Shown: positions 54,360 through 63,357, counted from the stretch's first letter. The stretch is 64,000 bases of DNA from Carnobacterium_A antarcticum (GCF_042658365.1 NZ_JBHSQC010000008.1); one strand, 5' to 3'. Program-made: numbers and translations. Notes: generated from the letters alone by a model not told the origin.

Positions 54360-57347
54360 TTAAATCGGATTTGTTGTGAACGTGCGCAATTCCAAGAAAT
54401 TTAATACAGCTGAAATCGTTGTAATAGAAGTAAGCAGAGGAATATTTTGTTCATGCGCTGCTTGACGAATGGTCAACTGTTCTTTTACTGTTTTCGTTTT
54501 AGATGCTCTAGTGTCGATCACTAATTGAATTTCCTTTTTATTGATTCTTTTTGCACTGCTTTTATCGATAGACTCAAAAGATGGATCCAGCGCAGTCACT
54601 ACTAAACCTTTTTCAGCTAATTGTTGACTTAATGGTTGAGTAGTTAGCATACGGTATCCTATTTGCTGAAATCGCCTAGTTAATTCTTCGGCTTGATCTT
54701 GATCTTTTTCGGAAAGCAGCAAAAGGATAGAACCAAATTCTGACAAATGAACTTGGGCGGCTTCAAAGGTTTTAAATATTGCCTTGCCTAACGTTCGATC
54801 AGATCCCATAACTTCCCCCATCCAGTCTATTTCAGGTTCTGATGAAAATGAATAAACAGGGGCTTTTACATAAACGGCGGGGCTTATTGTTTGTGTGTTT
54901 TCTTTTAAATCTAATTGAGCTGCTAAAGAGTTACCCAAGAGAACTTGAACGGCCGTCGGAATGATAGGGAAACCCGTTGCTTTGCTTAAAAAAGGAATCG
55001 TTTGAGTTGTCCCTAGTGTTAGATTAAGAAACTGGATGTTTTCTTGCTGAATCGTGAAATACATAGTGGTGATGCCCGTCCATTTTAAAGCAAGTGCTAG
55101 ACGAGCGGCATATTCTTTGATTTTCTGCTGTTTTTGTTCAGAAAGAGTTTGTGTAGGATGAACCATCACGGGCTCTGTCCCTACTCCATTCAGGTGTCCA
55201 ATGTGTTCGATCAACCCTGGAAATAGTACTCTTTCTCCATCAGAAATACTGATGACTTCGATTTGTTCATCAGCCATTGCCTGATTCTCCGGTGCAGCAT
55301 ATGGGATAGCCAATTCTGCCAGCAACGGTTGAATAAGTTCGATCATCCCGTCATTCTCTGCCTCTTTGCTGACTAAATACGACGGGACAGCGTCCAAGAC
55401 AGGGATTTCTAAAGGAGTTAACGCTTTAGACAATTCAAGTGCCTCTGGGCCTCCAAATTGAACCATCACGCCTATAGGTTTTTCCAACTGAACTACCTGT
55501 ACGATATCCTCCACCGTTGACGGGACCAAATACGTTTTAGCCTGGACAGAAAAATCCGTTGAAAGAGATGCTGGATGGCTGTTTAATAAGATTGCTTCAT
55601 AGCCAGCTTCTTGGATAGCCGTTATGGCTTGTAAAAGAGCGCTATCGTATCCTCTTCTTGGATCGTTCATGCCTGTGCTGGCAGTTAAAAGTAAAATGGA
55701 CTTTTTACCGATTGCCGTACTTTCATTTTCTTCTTCATACGTACTATAAAAACATGTGGATTGTGCAGCGATTTCTCCCGCCGAGCTATCAATAGCTTTA
55801 TAAACAGGAACGATATCATGTGCATTACGCAATCTATTTACTTCGTCAGCGGTTGTTTTCCATAGTGCAGCAATAACTGAATCAGAAAATCCATATTCTT
55901 TAGCACTTCTTAATGCAGTAAGATCACTAGGGTGACGTTCGAGCTCGTGCTCGATCTCAATGATATGGGCTAATTTATCTAAGAAAAACAACTCGATTTT
56001 TGTTACCTCACTTAACTCTTCAATCGTGTATCCGCGGCGAAGAGCTTCGAGTAAATAAGCGAGATGATCATACTGAGCATGCAGTAGGTGCTCTGCTATT
56101 TCTTCGTCGTTACTGTGAGTGGCTGTTTTCAGTAACGTTACGCCATCTGCTGTATCCAAAGAACGAAAAGCTTTCAAAATCGATTCTTCAAGTGTTCGGC
56201 CAATAGCCATTGCTTCTCCGGTAATTTGTTTTTTAGGAGAGTTTCTTTTTACAGATGTCCCATTAGACCAATTCGAAATATAGGTAGTAATGTAGTCCAA
56301 CGTAGGTTCGTATTCGAGATAAGCCGTTTCATTAAACGGATTTTTTAATGTATCTAACGTTAAACCGGCAGCTAGTTTAACAGACAATTTGATGATTGGA
56401 TACCCTGTTGCTTTGCTGACTAAAAGAGTTGAACGAGTAAAACCAGGATCTATTTTAGTCACATAATACATAAAACGGTTTGGATGAAAAGCGAACTGGA
56501 TCGTACATCCTCCTTCGATCTCTAATCCGCGGACAATCGTTAATGCTGCATCACGGAGTAATTGGTAATCAAGATCCGTCAATGTTTGGCTAGGGGTGAT
56601 CATGATCATAGTTTTTTGATCGGATTCATCTGTCTTCAAATTCTCTGACGTAGAAACAACTAAAGCCTGATCTTTTTTGTCCCGCAATACTTCAAATTGA
56701 ATCAATTTATAACCGGTCAGACCCGTTTCAATAAAAATAGGGGTGTGCGGCGATAAAAGAAAATGAGCAGCTGCTACTTTTTTTACCTTTTCATTAGTAG
56801 AACACCATTCTTGTACCCATTCGCCAGTAGGGGTCTGAGACTGAATAAGCAGCGGAAAGCCTTCTTTTTCAGCAAAACCCAAGGCTTCTGTCTGTGAGTA
56901 AACGCCTTGTCCTGCTCGTGTTGGTTCTTTGAGGGTCTGCATCCATTTCCGAAAAGTTTCGGGCTGTTTAATTTTTTGAATGGTCTGTTGGCTTGTTCCC
57001 AGTACCTTGATGTGCAGTTCTTCTAACAGTCCTGAATGAGCCAACTCTTCCATCAGATAAAAACTTAAAGAGTTGTGTAAGACAGGAAAGATTTCATTTG
57101 GCCGTTCTTTTCGAATGATTTGTGAAACAAAATCAACGGTCAGAGGTTCGATGTAAACTTTATCCGCTCTATCTTTATTTGTTGCCAATGCGGTTGGATT
57201 CGAATCAACCAGAATAACTTCATAGCCGATCTCTTTTAAAGAGAGAATGATTTGGGCTGTTCCGTAATCCACATTAGCTGAGGAATCACTGTCGCTTGGA
57301 GTTGATCCAATCACTAGAACTTTTTTAGCTTTCGCCTTGTTGATCAT
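54360..57347 (-). CDS. carB: CarB-like pseudoenzyme (degenerate carbamoyl-phosphate synthase large subunit)
   Basis: 995 residues in one unbroken frame (the usual length is about 1060-1070). The overall layout of CarB is kept: paired synthetase halves, the YFYSTYEEENES hinge and a C-terminal MGS-like allosteric domain (from about residue 860, GSILLLLSEKDQDQAEELTRRF). Catalytic residues are not: in the first half the positions of E. coli R129, R169, E215, H243, E299 and N301 are P129, Q169, L215, D243, K298 and D300, and GSGPIIIGQ is GSTPSDSDS. In the second half about 60 residues of the ATP-grasp lobe (the RPSYVLGGRAM region) are deleted and EVNPR is NLTLG. Start at 57347 with AAGGAGG, overlapping carA by 23 bp. 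It cannot be an ordinary synthetase. Confidence 0.9.
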   Translation of the reverse strand: MINKAKAKKVLVIGSTPSDSDSSANVDYGTAQIILSLKEIGYEVILVDSNPTALATNKDRADKVYIEPLTVDFVSQIIRKERPNEIFPVLHNSLSFYLMEELAHSGLLEELHIKVLGTSQQTIQKIKQPETFRKWMQTLKEPTRAGQGVYSQTEALGFAEKEGFPLLIQSQTPTGEWVQEWCSTNEKVKKVAAAHFLLSPHTPIFIETGLTGYKLIQFEVLRDKKDQALVVSTSENLKTDESDQKTMIMITPSQTLTDLDYQLLRDAALTIVRGLEIEGGCTIQFAFHPNRFMYYVTKIDPGFTRSTLLVSKATGYPIIKLSVKLAAGLTLDTLKNPFNETAYLEYEPTLDYITTYISNWSNGTSVKRNSPKKQITGEAMAIGRTLEESILKAFRSLDTADGVTLLKTATHSNDEEIAEHLLHAQYDHLAYLLEALRRGYTIEELSEVTKIELFFLDKLAHIIEIEHELERHPSDLTALRSAKEYGFSDSVIAALWKTTADEVNRLRNAHDIVPVYKAIDSSAGEIAAQSTCFYSTYEEENESTAIGKKSILLLTASTGMNDPRRGYDSALLQAITAIQEAGYEAILLNSHPASLSTDFSVQAKTYLVPSTVEDIVQVVQLEKPIGVMVQFGGPEALELSKALTPLEIPVLDAVPSYLVSKEAENDGMIELIQPLLAELAIPYAAPENQAMADEQIEVISISDGERVLFPGLIEHIGHLNGVGTEPVMVHPTQTLSEQKQQKIKEYAARLALALKWTGITTMYFTIQQENIQFLNLTLGTTQTIPFLSKATGFPIIPTAVQVLLGNSLAAQLDLKENTQTISPAVYVKAPVYSFSSEPEIDWMGEVMGSDRTLGKAIFKTFEAAQVHLSEFGSILLLLSEKDQDQAEELTRRFQQIGYRMLTTQPLSQQLAEKGLVVTALDPSFESIDKSSAKRINKKEIQLVIDTRASKTKTVKEQLTIRQAAHEQNIPLLTSITTISAVLNFLELRTFTTNPI

Positions 57348-58428
57348 GCTCTCTTGCCTCCTTCCAACCATCGATCATTTCCATAAACTGATCGAATAGA
57401 TGAACAGCGTCATGCGGCCCCGGTGTTGCGTTAGGCTGAAACAAAGTGCTGAAAACAGGCTGGTAGCGGTGTTTTATTCCGGCTATAGCGCTGTCTTTAA
57501 TTTCTGTATGAGTGATGATCCATTGATCAACATCGAGTGTTTCTTTTTCTAATGCAAAGCGATGGTTTTGTGAAGTGAAATCAACTCGACCAGTTGCCTC
57601 TTCCCTTACAGCGTAATTAAAACCATGATGACCTACTTTCAATTTGCTGATTTTAGCTCCATTAGCAAGCGCGATCAGTTGGTGGCCCAGACCAATCCCG
57701 AAAATAGGAACCGTACCTTGCAACTCTTGAACCATTTTAAGAGCTTGCGGCAAATCATTTGGATCACCTGGGCCGTTGCTCAACATGACCCCGTCCGGAG
57801 CCAAGTTTAAAATGGTTTCTCCTGTTGTATCATAAGGTAAAACGACAACATGGCAATTGCGTTTGTTTAATTCTTTTAAAAGACTGTGTTTTAAACCAAA
57901 GTCGATCACAATGATATTTCTTCCTACTCCTGGACTAGCATAAGAACGGCTAGCCGAGACTTGCGATACCTGGTTGCTAGGCAAGACCGTTGCTCTTAAC
58001 TGGTCAAACGCATGAACTAAGTCATCTTGAGCGTCGATTAACATACCGCGCATAATGCCGGATTCACGAATGTGACGTGTTAGTCTCCGCGTATCGATAC
58101 CCGAAATCCCGGGTATTTTTTTGATTTTTAAAAATTCATCCAAGTTCATTTGACTGCGCCAGTTAGCTGGAACACGGGCAAATTCTTTGACAATAACTGC
58201 TTTACAAATCGATTCGATGGATTCATAGTCATCTCGGTTTATGCCGGTATTGCCCACTAAAGGATTAGCAAAAACTAAAATTTGACCGTTGTAAGAAGGA
58301 TCGGTTATCGTTTCTTGGTAGCCGGTCATTCCCGTTGTAAAAACAACTTCCCCAATCGTATCAATCAAAGAACCGAATCCTTTGCCTTTAAAGATAGTGC
58401 CGTCTTCTAAAATTAGTAAACGATCCAT
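57325..58428 (-). CDS. carA: CarA-like pseudoenzyme (degenerate carbamoyl-phosphate synthase small subunit)
   Basis: 367 residues, normal length for PyrAA. The N-terminal domain (LILEDGTIFKGKGFGS, GEVVFTTGMTGYQETITDPSY, IPGISGIDTRRLTR) is well conserved, and SNGPGDPNDLPQAL survives in the amidotransferase domain. But the glutaminase triad is gone: the nucleophile Cys of GICLGHQL is Gly246 (FGIGLGHQL, codon GGT at 57691-57693), and the His and Glu of QFHPEASPGP are Gln331 and Asn333 (LFQPNATPGP). No frameshift or stop. It begins two bases after the pyrC stop, so it is still translated within the operon. Confidence 0.92.
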   Translation of the reverse strand: MDRLLILEDGTIFKGKGFGSLIDTIGEVVFTTGMTGYQETITDPSYNGQILVFANPLVGNTGINRDDYESIESICKAVIVKEFARVPANWRSQMNLDEFLKIKKIPGISGIDTRRLTRHIRESGIMRGMLIDAQDDLVHAFDQLRATVLPSNQVSQVSASRSYASPGVGRNIIVIDFGLKHSLLKELNKRNCHVVVLPYDTTGETILNLAPDGVMLSNGPGDPNDLPQALKMVQELQGTVPIFGIGLGHQLIALANGAKISKLKVGHHGFNYAVREEATGRVDFTSQNHRFALEKETLDVDQWIITHTEIKDSAIAGIKHRYQPVFSTLFQPNATPGPHDAVHLFDQFMEMIDGWKEAREHDQQGES

Positions 58429-58430
58429 CC

Positions 58431-59726
58431 TTAAATTACCTCCTCATATACAATCTTTCCATCTGCGATCGTCATAACAGTCGTGCCTTTTACTTTCCAG
58501 CCAATAAAAGGTGTATTGGCTGACAGCGACAAAAAGTCTTCTTCTCGAATGTCTTTGGCAGTAGTTAAATCAAACAAGGCTAAATCAGCTTGTTTGCCAA
58601 CCGCTAAAATACCGCTATCCAAGTTGAATATTTTGGCCGGTTGAACGGTTAACCAGTCAACCACTTGTTTCAATGTGAAAATGCCTGTTTCAACCAAGTG
58701 TGTATAAAGTAAAGAAAAGGCTGTTTCGCTTCCGACGATCCCAAATGGAGATCCAATCATGCTGCCTTCTTTTTCTTCTTTGCTGTGCGGTGCATGATCT
58801 GTAGCGATCATATCAATTGTACCATCAAGTAAACCTTTAATTAAAGCCGCACGGTCTTCTTTGCTTCTTAAAGGAGGATTCATTTTATACAGACTAGTAT
58901 CTCCAGGAATATCCTCTTCTGTCAGAATCAAGTGATGAGGCGCGACTTCAGCCGTTACATGGATGCCGGCTTTCTTGGCATCGCGGATAACTCGGACACT
59001 TTCTTTTGTTGAAACATGACAAACGTGGTAATGCGCTCCAGTTGCCTCACTGATCAAAACGTCACGTGCAATTTGGCTCGCTTCAGTGATGTTTAAGATC
59101 CCTGGCAAACCCAGTTCACGTGAACGCTTGCCTTCGTGCATCACGCCGCCAAACAATAAAGAATCATCTTCTGTATGGGCCACGATCGCTACATTATTTT
59201 TAGCGGCTTCTTTCATTGCTAAATACATGGTCCCAGCTGATTGCACTCCGACTCCATCATTGGTGAAGGCAAATGCTCCTGCAGCAATTAAAGCTTTTTG
59301 ATCGGTTAAATGATCGCTGCGCAGCCCTTTAGTAATTGGAGCGTATTGCAATACTTTGATAACCGCATCCGCTTTATTTTTTTCCTGAAGAGCCAGCATT
59401 TTTTCAGGCGTATCCGGTTCCGGGTTTACGTTTGGCATTGCGCAAATGGTAGTGAATCCGCCTCTTGCCGCTGCCTCCGTACCTGTTTTAATGGTTTCTT
59501 TGTAAGAAAAACCTGGTTCTCTTAAATGAACATGAACATCGATCAGACCCGGAGTCAGTAAAGCTCCTTTAGCATCAATGATGTTCTCCGGTTCTGTTTT
59601 CCCTTTGATTAAAGAAGCTACATCATCCCCTATTGCAGCAATCTTGTCTTCTTTAATCACTAGTTCGGTTAAGTTAAGATTCCCTTGTTGATCTATCGTG
59701 GTTGCATTTTTGATCCATAGTGTCAT
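58431..59726 (-). CDS. pyrC: Dihydroorotase
   Basis: 431 residues; cyclises carbamoyl aspartate. Metal-binding HVHLREPG, HVCHVSTKES, and ATDHAPHS motifs are present, with TEVAPHHLIL. The bridging region reads FTNDGVGVQ where FSDDGVPV is commoner; the variant keeps one Asp and occurs in other lactic acid bacteria as far as I recall. It ends two bases before carA. Confidence 0.95.
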   Translation of the reverse strand: MTLWIKNATTIDQQGNLNLTELVIKEDKIAAIGDDVASLIKGKTEPENIIDAKGALLTPGLIDVHVHLREPGFSYKETIKTGTEAAARGGFTTICAMPNVNPEPDTPEKMLALQEKNKADAVIKVLQYAPITKGLRSDHLTDQKALIAAGAFAFTNDGVGVQSAGTMYLAMKEAAKNNVAIVAHTEDDSLLFGGVMHEGKRSRELGLPGILNITEASQIARDVLISEATGAHYHVCHVSTKESVRVIRDAKKAGIHVTAEVAPHHLILTEEDIPGDTSLYKMNPPLRSKEDRAALIKGLLDGTIDMIATDHAPHSKEEKEGSMIGSPFGIVGSETAFSLLYTHLVETGIFTLKQVVDWLTVQPAKIFNLDSGILAVGKQADLALFDLTTAKDIREEDFLSLSANTPFIGWKVKGTTVMTIADGKIVYEEVI

Positions 59727-59769
59727 TTTTATCCCTCATTAGCTTTCTTTATTTCTATTCAATACTATT

Positions 59770-60696
59770 CTACCCTTTTTGACCAGCCAATACTGCTTCT
59801 AAGATGGCCATTCTTGTAAAGACGCCATTAGCCATTTGAGCCACGATTCGCGCCCGTGGACATTCCAGTAAAGTACTTTGCAGTTCAACATCGCGGTTAA
59901 CCGGAGCAGGGTGCATAATAATGGCGTGGTCCAGCATCTTGCTTTCTCTGCTTTCTGTTAAGCCGTACATTGTTAGATAAGCAGGTTTAGAAAAGTTTCC
60001 GTACGTTTCATGCCGCTCATGTTGAATGCGCAGCAACATCATCACGTCAACTATTTTGATCAGGTCATCCATTGGAACGTATTGTCCATATTGATCAAAC
60101 GATTCATCGTACCATTCAGGCGGACCGGAGAAGTATAGTGTAGCTCCAAGGCGTTTCAACATCTGCATGTTTGATCGCGCAACTCGAGAATGAGTTAAAT
60201 CGCCAACAATTGCAACTTTTAGACCTTCAAAATAACCAAACTCTTCATAAATCGTCATTAAATCTAACAGGCATTGACTCGGGTGTTGTCCTGCACCATC
60301 GCCGCCATTGATGATTGAACAGGTAATCGTAGGACTAGCGATCAATTCAGAATAGAAAGCCTCTGATGGGTGGCGAATAACCGCGACATCTACTCCAATA
60401 GCTGACATCGTCAGTACGGTATCGTATAAGCTCTCTCCTTTTGTTACACTGCTTGTCGAAGGTTCAAAATCGATGACTTTGATTCCCATTTTATTTTCAG
60501 CCATTTCAAAACTTTTATGTGTCCGTGTACTGTTTTCAAAAAACAGGTTAACAGCATATTTCTTATCGTCATACGAAGGATGAACTCCTTTTTTAAATTC
60601 ACCAGCACGACCGATCAGAGCTAGTACTTCTTCGTTCGTTAATGCTTCGACTGAAACAAAATGTTCTAATTGAATGCTTTCGATGACTCCACCCAT
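59770..60696 (-). CDS. pyrB: Aspartate carbamoyltransferase catalytic subunit
   Basis: 308 residues; transfers carbamoyl from carbamoyl phosphate to aspartate. Complete active site: FFENSTRTHKSFE, SVTKGESL, IRHPSEAF, GDGAGQHPSQCLLDL, HSRVARSN, LRIQHER and HPAPVNRDVE. It therefore needs carbamoyl phosphate although the operon's own synthase seems inactive. A PyrR attenuator lies in its leader. AAGGGGGACTATAAA precedes the ATG. Confidence 0.96.
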   Translation of the reverse strand: MGGVIESIQLEHFVSVEALTNEEVLALIGRAGEFKKGVHPSYDDKKYAVNLFFENSTRTHKSFEMAENKMGIKVIDFEPSTSSVTKGESLYDTVLTMSAIGVDVAVIRHPSEAFYSELIASPTITCSIINGGDGAGQHPSQCLLDLMTIYEEFGYFEGLKVAIVGDLTHSRVARSNMQMLKRLGATLYFSGPPEWYDESFDQYGQYVPMDDLIKIVDVMMLLRIQHERHETYGNFSKPAYLTMYGLTESRESKMLDHAIIMHPAPVNRDVELQSTLLECPRARIVAQMANGVFTRMAILEAVLAGQKG

Positions 60697-60840
60697 TTTA
60701 TAGTCCCCCTTGTTTTTTGTACTTCAGTAACCGGTTAGTTCCTTAAAGCCCTTGAATTCAGTTTAATTGTCTTAGGTAGATTTGAGCCGGTTCTCTATTA
60801 TGCCTCACTGCTTAGTGTTTGGTGGTTGCTGAGGGCAAAT

Positions 60841-60957
60841 AAAAAGAACCTAAAGATCTTAGAGACCTTTAGGTTCGATAATAGCCCAACAGTATAGGAG
60901 CAGACGGCTCCCAGCTTGCTGGTTTATAGTCGTGACCTTTTGTGTCTCTCTGGACTC
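60841..60957 (-). promoter_or_regulatory. PyrR-dependent attenuator upstream of pyrB
   Basis: On the minus strand the PyrR-binding loop GTCCAGAGAGACACAAAAGG (60957-60934 region) matches the family pattern, with a purine-rich AGAGAG bulge and flanking AGTC/GACT pairing. It is followed by the terminator GAACCTAAAG-GTCTCTAAGAT-CTTTAGGTTC and TTTTT at 60876-60841. UMP-bound PyrR would favour termination before pyrB. Confidence 0.85.
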
Positions 60958-60977
60958 AATTAAAGTTTCACTTTGAT

Positions 60978-61523
60978 TTAAGTTAATTTCTGAATCATCA
61001 CGTGATCTGCCCCATCGATTTCTTCGACCGCGACTTTGATTTGTTCTTCCAATGATGTTGGGATGTTCTTTCCTACAAAATCAGCGCGAATCGGCAATTC
61101 TCGATGTCCTCGATCGACTAAGACGGCTAATGAGATCTTCCCAGGACGTCCGATATCCATTAAAGCATCTAATGCTGCCCGGATCGTGCGGCCTGTATAC
61201 AAAACATCGTCAATTAAAATGACTTGCTTGCCTTCAATAGAAACAGGAATATCCGTTCCTTTGACTTCAGGTTCGCGGTCCTCACTAGTGTGGACATCGT
61301 CGCGGTACAACGAAATGTCTAATTCACCGACTGGTACCGCAACTCCTTCAAGTTGCTGCATTCGTTCAGCGATCCGCTTAGCAAGGTAAATGCCTCGTGT
61401 TTTGATGCCGACCAGTATCAAGTTTTCAATACCTTTATTTTGTTCAATAATTTCATATGTGATCCGTGTCAAAGCACGTTTCATAGCATTTTCATCTACT
61501 ACTTCTACTTCAGATTTAATCAA
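60978..61523 (-). CDS. pyrR: Bifunctional pyr operon attenuation protein / uracil phosphoribosyltransferase
   Basis: 181 residues; binds pyr leader RNA in response to UMP and has uracil phosphoribosyltransferase activity. The PRPP motif VILIDDVLYTGRTIRAALDAL, LVGIKTRGIYLAKRIAER and VDRGHRELPIRADFVGKNIPTS are conserved. Start is TTG, with AAGGAGGAGTAAAGGAC upstream. It is the first gene of the operon and is itself preceded by an attenuator. Confidence 0.95.
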   Translation of the reverse strand: MIKSEVEVVDENAMKRALTRITYEIIEQNKGIENLILVGIKTRGIYLAKRIAERMQQLEGVAVPVGELDISLYRDDVHTSEDREPEVKGTDIPVSIEGKQVILIDDVLYTGRTIRAALDALMDIGRPGKISLAVLVDRGHRELPIRADFVGKNIPTSLEEQIKVAVEEIDGADHVMIQKLT

Positions 61524-61584
61524 TGTCCTTTACTCCTCCTTCAGTACCAGCATATAATTAATTTTTTCTGTTTAGCGATAAAAA

Positions 61585-61689
61585 ATGCCCTCTTACCTAT
61601 TGAGTAAGAGGGCATTCTGAGGTTGACTGTTTTAAAAACTAGCTAGTCTTCGCTCATACGTGTCTGCTCCTTCTTAGTCTCACAGGACT
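61585..61689 (-). promoter_or_regulatory. PyrR-dependent attenuator upstream of pyrR
   Basis: On the minus strand the binding-loop sequence AGTCCTGTGAGACTAAGAAG (61689 downward) is enclosed by CTAGTC/GACTAG pairing. A terminator ATGCCCTCTTAC/GTAAGAGGGCAT with T-run follows at 61615-61580, before the pyrR start. Confidence 0.85.
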
Positions 61690-61725
61690 AGGATTAAAGG
61701 ATTACTTGTTTTTCTATCTCCAAAG

Positions 61726-61754
61726 ACTTTACCGTGTCCCGCATGAAAAGTCAA
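61726..61754 (-). promoter_or_regulatory. Promoter of the pyr operon
   Basis: On the minus strand TTGACT (61754-61749) and TAAAGT (61731-61726) are spaced 17 bp. The -35 box overlaps the end of rluD, and the start point near 61720 leads straight into the pyrR attenuator. Confidence 0.65.
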
Positions 61755-62659
61755 CGGTTTTCTCTTAACTCAGCAAGAGTTTCTTCAAACAATGCAGGTA
61801 AAGGTGCTTCAAAAGTTAAAAATTCCCCAGTACGCGGATGCTTAAATCCAAGGACTTTAGCATGTAAAAATTGGCCATTTCCTGCTAACGTTTTTCGCGG
61901 ACCATAGATAGGATCTCCTGCCAATGGATAACCAATGTATTTCATATGCACTCTAATTTGATGCGTTCGGCCTGTTTCTAATTTCAACGAAACAAGGGTG
62001 AAATCTTTAAACCGTTCTAAAACGCGGAAATGGGTCACTGCCGGACGTCCGTCTTGGATGATATCTTGTTTTTTACGGTCTGCTTTTGAACGACCTAAAG
62101 GAGCATCTATCGTACCTTTGTCATGGGGTATTACACCATGGACTAAAGCAATGTATTCTCTTAAAGAAGTGCGGTCTTTCAACTGAGTTGCTAGTTTTTC
62201 ATGAGCAAAATCATTTTTAGCAACCATCAATAAGCCGCTTGTGTCTTTATCGATTCGGTGTACGATACCCGGACGGATGGTTCCGTTGATTCCAGATAAA
62301 TCTTTTACTTGATACATCAACGCATTTACTAGTGTACCTGTTTGGTGACCAGCGGAAGGATGTACGACTAATCCTTGTGGTTTGTTGACCACTACGACAT
62401 CTTTATCTTCATAAACGATATCAAGAGGGATATTTTCAGCTTGAACGTCTAAAGGGACAAGCTCTGGCTCAGTGATCGTGATGGCATCCCCTGGTTGGAC
62501 TTGATAATTTGGCTTCGTCGAAGCGTTATTGACCAAAACATCTCCTTCTTTAATCCATTGCTGAACATGGGAACGTGTTTTGTCAGGCAGCAATTCGACA
62601 AGAACTTTGTCTAATCGCCCTTTTTCATTTTCTATTGTAAACTGATATGCTTGAGACAT
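61751..62659 (-). CDS. rluD: 23S rRNA pseudouridine synthase, RluD family
   Basis: 302 residues: N-terminal S4 RNA-binding domain (RLDKVLVELLPDKTRSHVQQWIKEGDVLVN) and the catalytic domain with the nucleophilic Asp in VHRIDKDTSGLLMVAKN. LETGRTHQIRVHM is the other family marker. It follows lspA after 40 bp, as in most Firmicutes, where lspA-rluD-pyr is a conserved order. Confidence 0.94.
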   Translation of the reverse strand: MSQAYQFTIENEKGRLDKVLVELLPDKTRSHVQQWIKEGDVLVNNASTKPNYQVQPGDAITITEPELVPLDVQAENIPLDIVYEDKDVVVVNKPQGLVVHPSAGHQTGTLVNALMYQVKDLSGINGTIRPGIVHRIDKDTSGLLMVAKNDFAHEKLATQLKDRTSLREYIALVHGVIPHDKGTIDAPLGRSKADRKKQDIIQDGRPAVTHFRVLERFKDFTLVSLKLETGRTHQIRVHMKYIGYPLAGDPIYGPRKTLAGNGQFLHAKVLGFKHPRTGEFLTFEAPLPALFEETLAELRENR

Positions 62660-62699
62660 ACAAAAACTCCTTTTTAATGATCAGGTTTGACATAAGCGT

Positions 62700-63167
62700 T
62701 TAACCTGGACTGTTCTTTTTTTGTTTTTTTTCATCGAGAAAGACATAAAGGATCATCAGTACGACACCGATGCTCAATGCCATGTCCGCGACATTAAAGA
62801 TTGGAAAGTTAATAAATTCTAGACGAACCATATCGATAACGTATTCGACACGCAGGCGATCGATAAAGTTGCCAATGGATCCGGCCAAAATAAAAGCCAA
62901 TGCGATCGACAGCAAACGGCTATTCTTTCCATATTTTTGTAAATAAACGACCACTACTCCGACGACGACAATGGTTACCAGATAGAAAAACCACATTTTT
63001 CCTTCTAAAATACTCCAAGCTGCGCCGGTATTCCGAATGTACATCCATGATAAAACACCTGGAATAACTTCGACGACCTCATATAAATCAATATGGGCTA
63101 CAGTCAAATACTTTGTCCATTGGTCAACGCCAATAATGACAGCAGCTAAAACATAATATAAAAACAT
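62700..63167 (-). CDS. lspA: Lipoprotein signal peptidase
   Basis: 155 residues, four membrane helices. Catalytic Asp residues are in GNFIDRLR and FNVADMALSIG, the two conserved boxes; RNTGAAWSIL is also present. It cleaves prolipoproteins after lipid attachment. It probably shares a transcript with rluD. Confidence 0.96.
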   Translation of the reverse strand: MFLYYVLAAVIIGVDQWTKYLTVAHIDLYEVVEVIPGVLSWMYIRNTGAAWSILEGKMWFFYLVTIVVVGVVVVYLQKYGKNSRLLSIALAFILAGSIGNFIDRLRVEYVIDMVRLEFINFPIFNVADMALSIGVVLMILYVFLDEKKQKKNSPG

Positions 63168-63357
63168 AGGTGTACCTCGCTTTGTTTATAATCTTCTAAA
63201 TCTAGTCTTCTCCCATTTTACATGATATGCTAGCCAAGTGATAGTTTTTTATTTTGTTGAAGAATGAAAGGTTTACAAATCTCTAAGCTTTTTTATTGGC
63301 TTTTAAATAAAAAAGGAGTAAAATAGTAAAAGGTTAAAGAAAGGAGATGAATTTATT

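Noticed and set aside
54360..57347. carB as a frameshifted or truncated pseudogene
   Set aside because: There is a single open frame of about 995 codons with a good ribosome site and recognisable sequence to both ends, so it is annotated as an intact coding frame.
54360..58428. carA and carB as ordinary active carbamoyl-phosphate synthase
   Set aside because: Gene order and overall similarity suggest it, but the CarA triad and most CarB nucleotide- and metal-binding positions are replaced or deleted.
58431..59726. PyrC as a third degenerate enzyme because of Asn in FTNDGVGVQ
   Set aside because: All metal-binding His and Asp motifs are present, and this variant is, as far as I recall, seen in other lactic acid bacteria.
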